In this document: in pieces, positions 1 through 5,616 of the stretch
Position numbering within the stretch: position 1 is the first letter of the stretch
How the letters are laid out: the number at the start of each line of letters is the position of its first letter
Source: Deltaproteobacteria bacterium
GTDB lineage: Bacteria; Desulfobacterota; Syntrophia; Syntrophales; Smithellaceae
DNA: 5,616 nucleotides
Direction: 5' to 3'
NCBI GenBank assembly: GCA_009668925.1
Contig: SBEK01000159.1
Span: 3,488-9,103 of the forward strand
Made by a program: the position numbers and the translations under genes
The notes under the pieces: model-generated
Databases searched by the model: none
Told to the model about the DNA's origin: nothing
What the model saw: only the letters and a program-made list of their open reading frames with translations

Positions 1-267
1 CGGGGCACCATCGAGTTCTTCCCCGGGATGGACAAGGTAAAGAACCTCACTGGAATCGACCATCCCAACGGCATCGCCGTCTTTTTCCAGAAAGCGGGCA
101 TCCCCTTTCGGCCGGTTGTGTCGGGCGGCCGGATCGCCAACTTTCAGATTGAACACATTTGGGTGGAGGCTCAGATCCCATACAGCAATTACCGCGGGGC
201 CATCATTGATGAGCACGGCAAGACCTGGTTGGCACTCGACACCGGCATCAAAGTCCATAACTATCAG
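1..267 (+). other. C-terminal part of a transglutaminase-like (papain-fold) domain
   Basis: Domain within the large gene. Transglutaminase-like domains use a Cys-His-Asp triad. The sequence shows the His in an EHIWVEA strand (codon 154-156) and, 28 residues later, the Asp in WLALD (codon 238-240), the usual HxWVE...W..LD pattern. The Cys-containing helix should lie upstream of the window, so activity cannot be judged here. The domain may act as a protease, a cross-linker or an inactive fold. Confidence 0.75.
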
Positions 268-3200
268 TACAACGACATTAGATACGACATCGCACAAAAT
301 CTGCCTCTGACTGCACTGCGGGATGAGTATTTGGGCTCGTCTGAGACCGGCGAGCCTCTCGCCTTTATCAAAACGAAGATAGAAAGCCATTTAGAGAGTC
401 ATCCCGATCTTTTTTATGGCGATTTACTCCGCAAAAGGACGCTGCCTCCGGAGGCGATGCTCATCCTTCCGGCCAGTCTGCAATTTGACGAAAAACGGAT
501 CACCCATGAGTACACCACCCTGCCGGAAGAGCTTAAACATAAAATCAAATTGACGGCGACAAATCAAAATAACACCGAACTGCTGAAGATTTTGTTGAAT
601 GTACAGGATATCTCCAATCAGAAAATTGAACTGACCTTTGAACCGGAGACCATCGAAGATCAACAGATCATCAACAGCTATGGAGGGCTGGACAATACCC
701 CTTCCTACCTGGTGAGACTACGCCCAGTCATTCAGGTCAACGGCGAAAGGATGGTGGTTGCGAAGGACGGCCTGCCGATGGGGGAGGAGTTCAATCTGAC
801 GATTGATGTCATCTCCCCCAACGGGACGGAAAGCACAACGGGGACGCATATTGCCGGAAACTTGTCTCTTCTGGGGATCACCGCCCAGAAGACCGTGGCC
901 CCGCCAACCATGGCGCCCGAAGAGAAGACCGCCGGACAGCTTTTGTATGAAGCAGCGATCAATTACATCCGCCGCTGGAGCGAGGCGGAGGATGAACTGG
1001 CGGCCCTCTTGCACATAAATGCCCTGAGACCTATCCCCACGGTCGTCATTGCCGGTGGAGTGATCGATGTAACCTATCTTCTGGATCAACCGCACGGCTG
1101 CGAATGGAAGGGCGTCTACCTGGATGCCCGAATCCGCGCTATCGGTGAAGAGCCGGCGGCATCCGGGAGGGAAGATCGCCGCAAACTGTTCATGCAGCTT
1201 TCCGCATTGCAGGGCTCGGTGCTCGAAAACAGGATCTTTGAAGACGATTTCCAGGTCGATGCCGTCTCCGCCGCAAAACTACTGCAGACCTCTCGTCAGC
1301 AGAATGTCTCTATCCTGGCCATAGACAAGGCCAATCGGGAACTCATCGCCGGGCTCCCTTTTGCCGACCCTATCAAGGCGGACATCGCCAACGCAGTGAA
1401 CCAAAACTGCATCATCATGATACCCGATCAGGAAATCGTCTATCAGGACTGGCAGGGTATCGGCTACATCAAGGAGAACCCGGAAACAGGTGAGGCGGGC
1501 TACATGCTGAGCGGCATGATTGCGGGCGGGATGACGGCCTGGTCAATAGACAAATGGCCGGGCGACTTTGCTTCAAGGTTCGCCAATGCCTATACCGAGC
1601 CGCCGGTCTACAGCCCTGCCGGGGACTTTTATATTGAAAAGATCCCCGCGGGCGATTTGCAGAAAGGCATCGTAGGCCAACAATTAACCGAGCTCCTGCA
1701 GGTCAAAATCTATGCAATCAGCAAGAACGACGGCAAGAAAATCCCGGTTGCCAAAAAAGAAGTGACCTTTAAGGTAGTCGCCGGCGGAGGGACGTTTGCC
1801 GATGGGACGACCACCAGGACGGAAAAGACGGATACACAGGGAATAGCCGGCGTTAAACTGATTCTGGGCAAGGAAACAAAAGCCAACCCCGCCTTCATGA
1901 AGATTGGCAGCAAGGATACATACTTTACTCAGGTGGGGGAAAACATCGTCACGGCATCTCTGGCCTCGGGATTAACCACCGAAAAGCCGTTTACCACCTA
2001 TGGAAAACCGGGTGATGTCGTTAATATTAAGCCACTTTATAGTAGTGGAACGGAATGTGACATTTTAAGCTATGCAGGATTTGTATCTGTCTTGATTGAA
2101 GACAAGTATGAAAACCCAGTCTCGAATGTGTCCGTCGATTTTGCCGCAGAACGCCCCGTATCACTCGGTGATACATGCAGTAGTCATGATTCAACGCCGG
2201 CAGTGGTTATTAAGAGCAGCGATGACTGTATGAGGAACAATCCGACGCTGGGACAGTGTGCAACGGCCAAAGAATCGGTTATGGAACTTTCTTCCTATAA
2301 GGGGGCATGGGCGGGAGTGATCTTGGGTGGCCTACCGTCTGCCCGCTATACGATAACGGCAAATATACGCGGCAGCGGTTTGAGCACCACCTTTAGCCTT
2401 CACACCAGTTCATTCGGCTGTAATGGTCCCGATGCGATGCTGAGACTTACCTATGTATATCCGGCGGATGAATTTGGCAGAAGCATTTATGCGGGCAATA
2501 CAGGAAGCGTGATTCCGGTTCAGGCAAAGATGTATGCCATTATATCCGGACAGACAAATTCCATCGAATATGATCTGCAGTCGCCCTCCGTAAAGTTTAG
2601 CGGCGTCACCGGCGAACCCGCCGGGGATGGTTTATACAGAACAAATTATTGTTTAACGAAGGGATTGAATATAGTGACGATCAATGGCACCGCGTCAATA
2701 TCCGGCAAATCTTATAATACATCGGTATCCATGTATTTGTATGGCGTGGATGTAACCATTGATCCGATTCCGCCGATCCTGGTGGATGGAAAGGGTTACG
2801 CCCAGAGCAATTCCGAGATTAGATACAAAATTACACCACCCGAGTATCAAGCGTATACCGCCTCAATCCTTATTTACAAGGACAACGCCGTTATTGGCAG
2901 CATCCCTGTGGAAACCAGAGGCGACGGTGCCGGAACAATCGTCCGGGGTTTCCAATTCGATTTGGAAAGTCTCTATGAGGCCGAGGTGGTATTAAATTAC
3001 GGCGGTTCGATGAAGATCGGAAGCGGAAAAAGAAGGATTGCTGTTGTCCGTATGGCGACGGAAACTGATGATGATGAAACTGTCCGGCCGGAAAAAGGCG
3101 ATCGGCTCGGTTATGGCGACGGCAATTTTCGGCAGAAGCTCTATCACCTTCATTTACAATCGAAGATTATCAAATATAACTGCAATAACGATGGACTCAA

Positions 3201-5475
3201 AGGCAAACTACGAATGGTCAATAAGGGAAGCCAGAAGATTGAGCAACCCGGAGAGCAGTATTATCCGGTGGAATACGATCTGGACTTTGCACTGGTCGGG
3301 CTCGCCTGTAAGGTAAAGATCAAGGACGGCACGGAGAAAAAAGATAAGTTTATCATCTCGAATCGGACCAAAGAAGATCTGACCGAGAGCGGCGCGAGTT
3401 TCGGCAATACCGCCGTCATTTATGCAGGAAACGGCAACTACCTGGAAACTGCAATTACCATTACCGGTGATGAGGAAACCACGGAAGTAAAGCAGCAATA
3501 TGCCATAGAACCGCTTAACATTATCGTGCTTGCCATTGACGGGCTTAGACAGGACGTGCTCTATGGTCCGGAAACGCAGCCGGCGTCCTATGCAGACGCG
3601 GGTTGCGGGGGTGCCAGTTGCTATGTGCCGCTCAGCTCACTGCCCGGTTTGAGTCAGATATTGACGACAAACAATTCAGGTAAGCAATACATCATGCTTC
3701 CGGACGTTACCGCCATCTTCCCCAGTGTAACATTGGCATCCTGGGCAAGTGTATTTACAGGGAAGATGCCGAAGGAGACCGGCATCACCGGAAATGAGTT
3801 TTACGCAAGGGATATTATGTATGGAGTGCCACCGATATGCTTTGCCCCGCCTCTGGGCCTGGTAACTTTTGATGGTGGTGCATTTCCCGGGTATGGTGAG
3901 TGTGGGATTGATCACAAGGCATGGGGACCAAAATATATTGTTCCATACAGGGCGAATTGGCTTGAGTCTGTTGACCCCATGAGCATTCCGCAGAATGATA
4001 TTCTAAGGGCGGATGTGCCAACCATCTATGAAAAGCTGACGAAAGAAATGAGTATTAAGGATTATTTTGATAAGCGTGGTGGAGACGCTGTGGTCGTGGC
4101 TTATTCCCATTATGCTCGCGGTGCAAGCCGCTGGTTGACGCATGGCGATTTTGGGGCACTTCCGACACCCGGCAAGGCTTTCGAATCAAAAGCGTTGGAT
4201 AGGGCGAGCTGGAACAGGTTTGATCAGTATTTGGACGGTCGCTATTTGGATAGTAATTTATTTTCCAAGAAACGTAATAGTATACCTTTTTCCGCTTTAA
4301 CGGTCTGGTACTTGCCCGGACTGGACCATGAGGCTCATCTTAATGGAATGGGTGGATACAAAACTTATTTTAAGGAAAATACGGATTACTACATAAAGAA
4401 TGTTGTGAAGAAACTTAAAGACATGGGTGAATTTGACAACAAAGTCTTCATCATCGTGGCCGATCACGGAACGACGGCAATGCCGGAGAATTTGACATAC
4501 GAACGCGAAGAAACGTCTGTTGATCCATATACGAGCGAATCTGTAGCAGCAATACATTATTTGTCGGCAGAGATGTCCTGCAGTTTGAAACTCGATTTCA
4601 TGATCGATCCAAATAACCCAGATGAAGGAAGAACAAAACAAAAAGCTGAACTGGCCAACAACAACTTGCATATCTGGAAGCTGGCAAATCTGTTTAGTTC
4701 TTTAGGAACATTGCAGAATATAAATCAGGCACCAAAGGTTCGGACAAACTATAAATTATTGGTGCCGAAAGAAATTGAAAAAGTATTTGAAAAAGGGACG
4801 CCGGAAGTACGGCGGCCGACTTCAAATATTACAGAAGCACATATCATAGCGGCTCTAAATGGTCCGATGGCTCAAGTGTATTCACTTATAGGTAACGATC
4901 AGAAAACAATCACTGAAATGGCTGAAGTATTTAGAGAGATGTTAAGTGGCGATCGTCCAGATGAAGCAATTTCTTGGTTTGGATTTGAAGATTCAGACAG
5001 TTATGATGAATTCCAATTAGAAAATGCTGGCAGACTATGGAATTCAATCGATAAAATATTAATAAGAAACAATAGTGGCAAATATGAGGTATTCAATGGG
5101 ATTGGTGTGACACCGTCCAGCCTAGATAGTTTAGGAGAATCAGCTTATGTTAAGTCAGCGCTCCGTATCGATGGATTAAACGATGCCAAGCGTTCCGGAG
5201 ATATAATTCTGATCATGAAAGATAAAATGGCGGATACATCTGATCAGCGATATACTTCCGGTGTTGCCTGCAAAGCATGGCACGGTAGTCTAAATTCTTC
5301 TGATTCATATGTACCATTAATTGCCGCCTGTCCTGGCGGTAATAAAGCAGATATAGAAAAGATTGTAAAAAGAGAGGCCGCTTGCAGTGAAGACTATTCC
5401 GGCTGCAAAGGTAACTGGAACCTAACTGACATTGTTAAAGAAATAATAACCTATCAATACCAGAATGCTCAATAG
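1..5475 (+). CDS. Giant multidomain protein, 5'-partial: transglutaminase-like end, Ig-like repeats, C-terminal type I phosphodiesterase domain
   Basis: The frame is open from base 1 and ends at TAG 5473-5475, so the start lies upstream. The ATG at 28 has no ribosome binding site, and the codons before it (RGTIEFFPG) read as continuing protein. Numbering from that Met, the order is: transglutaminase-like end with EHIWVEA (His43) and WLALD (Asp71); a family-specific region to about 540, including GYIKENPETGEAGYMLSG at 479-496; a Big_1-like Ig domain at about 543-655; beta-rich segments at about 660-1160, with Cys677, 717, 734, 744 and 798; and an alkaline-phosphatase-superfamily domain at about 1165-1810. 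The last domain shows Asp1171, Thr1235, Asp1433, His1437, Asp1479, His1480 and His1752. No membrane segment or surface anchor is visible. A secreted or surface enzyme is inferred from the Ig domains, the many Cys residues and the exported neighbour. The natural substrate is unknown. The domain calls at both ends are firm; the middle is less certain. GC content drops towards the 3' end. Confidence 0.9.
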   Translation, partial: RGTIEFFPGMDKVKNLTGIDHPNGIAVFFQKAGIPFRPVVSGGRIANFQIEHIWVEAQIPYSNYRGAIIDEHGKTWLALDTGIKVHNYQYNDIRYDIAQNLPLTALRDEYLGSSETGEPLAFIKTKIESHLESHPDLFYGDLLRKRTLPPEAMLILPASLQFDEKRITHEYTTLPEELKHKIKLTATNQNNTELLKILLNVQDISNQKIELTFEPETIEDQQIINSYGGLDNTPSYLVRLRPVIQVNGERMVVAKDGLPMGEEFNLTIDVISPNGTESTTGTHIAGNLSLLGITAQKTVAPPTMAPEEKTAGQLLYEAAINYIRRWSEAEDELAALLHINALRPIPTVVIAGGVIDVTYLLDQPHGCEWKGVYLDARIRAIGEEPAASGREDRRKLFMQLSALQGSVLENRIFEDDFQVDAVSAAKLLQTSRQQNVSILAIDKANRELIAGLPFADPIKADIANAVNQNCIIMIPDQEIVYQDWQGIGYIKENPETGEAGYMLSGMIAGGMTAWSIDKWPGDFASRFANAYTEPPVYSPAGDFYIEKIPAGDLQKGIVGQQLTELLQVKIYAISKNDGKKIPVAKKEVTFKVVAGGGTFADGTTTRTEKTDTQGIAGVKLILGKETKANPAFMKIGSKDTYFTQVGENIVTASLASGLTTEKPFTTYGKPGDVVNIKPLYSSGTECDILSYAGFVSVLIEDKYENPVSNVSVDFAAERPVSLGDTCSSHDSTPAVVIKSSDDCMRNNPTLGQCATAKESVMELSSYKGAWAGVILGGLPSARYTITANIRGSGLSTTFSLHTSSFGCNGPDAMLRLTYVYPADEFGRSIYAGNTGSVIPVQAKMYAIISGQTNSIEYDLQSPSVKFSGVTGEPAGDGLYRTNYCLTKGLNIVTINGTASISGKSYNTSVSMYLYGVDVTIDPIPPILVDGKGYAQSNSEIRYKITPPEYQAYTASILIYKDNAVIGSIPVETRGDGAGTIVRGFQFDLESLYEAEVVLNYGGSMKIGSGKRRIAVVRMATETDDDETVRPEKGDRLGYGDGNFRQKLYHLHLQSKIIKYNCNNDGLKGKLRMVNKGSQKIEQPGEQYYPVEYDLDFALVGLACKVKIKDGTEKKDKFIISNRTKEDLTESGASFGNTAVIYAGNGNYLETAITITGDEETTEVKQQYAIEPLNIIVLAIDGLRQDVLYGPETQPASYADAGCGGASCYVPLSSLPGLSQILTTNNSGKQYIMLPDVTAIFPSVTLASWASVFTGKMPKETGITGNEFYARDIMYGVPPICFAPPLGLVTFDGGAFPGYGECGIDHKAWGPKYIVPYRANWLESVDPMSIPQNDILRADVPTIYEKLTKEMSIKDYFDKRGGDAVVVAYSHYARGASRWLTHGDFGALPTPGKAFESKALDRASWNRFDQYLDGRYLDSNLFSKKRNSIPFSALTVWYLPGLDHEAHLNGMGGYKTYFKENTDYYIKNVVKKLKDMGEFDNKVFIIVADHGTTAMPENLTYEREETSVDPYTSESVAAIHYLSAEMSCSLKLDFMIDPNNPDEGRTKQKAELANNNLHIWKLANLFSSLGTLQNINQAPKVRTNYKLLVPKEIEKVFEKGTPEVRRPTSNITEAHIIAALNGPMAQVYSLIGNDQKTITEMAEVFREMLSGDRPDEAISWFGFEDSDSYDEFQLENAGRLWNSIDKILIRNNSGKYEVFNGIGVTPSSLDSLGESAYVKSALRIDGLNDAKRSGDIILIMKDKMADTSDQRYTSGVACKAWHGSLNSSDSYVPLIAACPGGNKADIEKIVKREAACSEDYSGCKGNWNLTDIVKEIITYQYQNAQ
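1654..1992 (+). other. Invasin/intimin-type (Big_1-like) Ig domain
   Basis: Domain within the large gene, about residues 543-655. The pattern is typical of bacterial Ig-like group 1 domains: an opening strand with LLQVKIYAI, then IPVAKKEVTFKVVAGGGTF, a T-rich turn, TDTQGIAGVKLILG, and a closing VGENIVTASLASG strand. These domains usually act as rigid spacers that hold functional domains away from the cell surface. The next segment, about 660-800 (SYAGFVSVLIEDKYENPVSN), looks like a second, more divergent Ig-like unit. Confidence 0.75.
3520..5454 (+). other. Alkaline-phosphatase-superfamily domain, type I phosphodiesterase/nucleotide pyrophosphatase kind
   Basis: Domain within the large gene, about residues 1165-1809. 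It opens with IIVLAIDGLRQD, whose Asp1171 is the first metal ligand. FPSVTLASWASVFTGKMP carries the expected nucleophile Thr1235, followed by TGITGNEF. LPGLDHEAH gives Asp1433 and His1437, IIVADHG gives Asp1479 and His1480, and AWHGS gives His1752, completing a two-metal site. NGPMAQVY at 1611-1618 matches a strand common in this family. The family hydrolyses phosphodiesters, pyrophosphates or phosphomonoesters; which one applies here cannot be read from the sequence. Loops between motifs are longer than in small nucleotide pyrophosphatases, especially the 271 residues between His1480 and His1752. Nine cysteines fit an oxidising, extracytoplasmic location. Confidence 0.88.
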
Positions 5476-5482
5476 GAGAGGC

Positions 5483-5490
5483 AAGGAGGA
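5483..5490 (+). promoter_or_regulatory. Ribosome binding site of the downstream gene
   Basis: AAGGAGGA is a near-perfect Shine-Dalgarno sequence, with nine bases between it and the ATG at 5500. It fixes the start of the second gene. A weaker purine run, AGGAGAGG, overlaps the stop codon of the large gene just upstream and could add to ribosome loading, but it is further from the ATG. Confidence 0.88.
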
Positions 5491-5499
5491 AATATTTAG

Positions 5500-5616
5500 A
5501 TGAGAATAAAGACAATAGTAATTGCAATAATATTATTGATATTTGTATTAATTTGTTTTTCCACTGCGATAGCATCAGGTTTTAACACGTTAAGCGATTG
5601 TTTGGTTGCTGATGAT
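5500..5616 (+). CDS. Exported protein of unknown function, 3'-partial (first 39 codons)
   Basis: The ATG follows a strong ribosome binding site, and the frame stays open to the window edge. The first residues form a textbook Sec signal peptide: a short basic start (MRIK), a hydrophobic core of about 16 residues (TIVIAIILLIFVLICF), and a likely signal peptidase I site after STAIA. There is no lipobox, because the residue before the Cys in VLIC is Ile, so a lipoprotein is unlikely. The visible mature part, SGFNTLSDCLVADD, matches nothing I recognise. The 24-base gap to the large gene, with no terminator between them, suggests one operon. A partner, substrate or accessory protein of the large secreted enzyme is possible but unproven. 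The start of the gene is very AT-rich (10 G/C in 5501-5560), partly because of the hydrophobic codons. Confidence 0.85.
   Translation, partial: MRIKTIVIAIILLIFVLICFSTAIASGFNTLSDCLVADD

Noticed and set aside
28..30. ATG at 28 as the true start of the large gene
   Set aside because: No Shine-Dalgarno sequence precedes it, the frame is open back to base 1, and the transglutaminase-like domain would lose its catalytic Cys region. The real start is upstream of the window.
718..1095. Minus-strand open frame of 125 codons
   Set aside because: It is fully inside the large gene, in its GC-rich part where long antisense frames arise by chance, and its product has low-complexity, non-protein-like composition.
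2713..2718. TATAAT, a possible -10 promoter element inside the large gene
   Set aside because: There is no -35-like hexamer at 16-18 bases upstream and no gene start follows it. It encodes ordinary residues of the large protein.
4492..4497. TTGACA, a possible -35 element
   Set aside because: No -10-like hexamer lies at the right distance, and the site is deep in a coding region far from any gene start.
4297..4671. Minus-strand open frame of 124 codons
   Set aside because: It lies opposite the DHG motif region of the phosphodiesterase domain, resembles no known family, and is explained as an antisense shadow of the coding strand.
5490..5497. AAATATTT palindrome in the gap between the two genes
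   Set aside because: It is only eight A/T bases with no loop and no T-run after it, so it supports neither a terminator nor an operator.
5545..5556. Possible lipobox around the Cys in VLIC of the second gene
   Set aside because: The residue before the Cys is Ile rather than Gly, Ala or Ser, the Cys is inside the hydrophobic core, and a better signal peptidase I site follows.

Overview
The window is almost entirely one very long plus-strand gene, open at the left edge and ending at 5475. A second gene starts at 5500 after a 24-base gap and runs off the right edge. There is no RNA gene, insertion sequence, CRISPR array or terminator that I can support. The high coding density, strong AGGAGG-type ribosome binding site and classical signal peptide show a bacterium. 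From memory, the N-terminal half resembles giant transglutaminase-like proteins of Geobacter-type and other Desulfobacterota (former Deltaproteobacteria). I hold that taxonomic guess with low to moderate confidence, because no search was run.

Layout of the large protein, with residues numbered from the in-frame ATG at 28 (not the true start): the end of a transglutaminase-like domain (up to about residue 80, His43 and Asp71 visible, catalytic Cys expected upstream of the window); a long family-specific region (about 80-540); an invasin-like (Big_1-type) Ig domain (about 543-655); further beta-rich, probably Ig-like segments, the first of them Cys-containing (about 660-1160); and a C-terminal alkaline-phosphatase-superfamily domain of the type I phosphodiesterase/nucleotide pyrophosphatase kind (about 1165-1810). 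All expected metal ligands and a Thr nucleophile are visible in that last domain. I see no transmembrane segment, sorting motif or autotransporter domain in the visible part, so I infer a secreted or surface protein whose export signal lies upstream.

The second gene begins with a clear Sec signal peptide and is probably co-transcribed with the first. Only 39 codons are visible, so its function cannot be named. Base composition falls strongly along the window, from about 60% GC in parts of the first third to below 30% in places near the end. Together with the unexpected enzyme domain at the C-terminus, this suggests a conserved N-terminal carrier joined to an exchangeable C-terminal module. 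That interpretation is inference.
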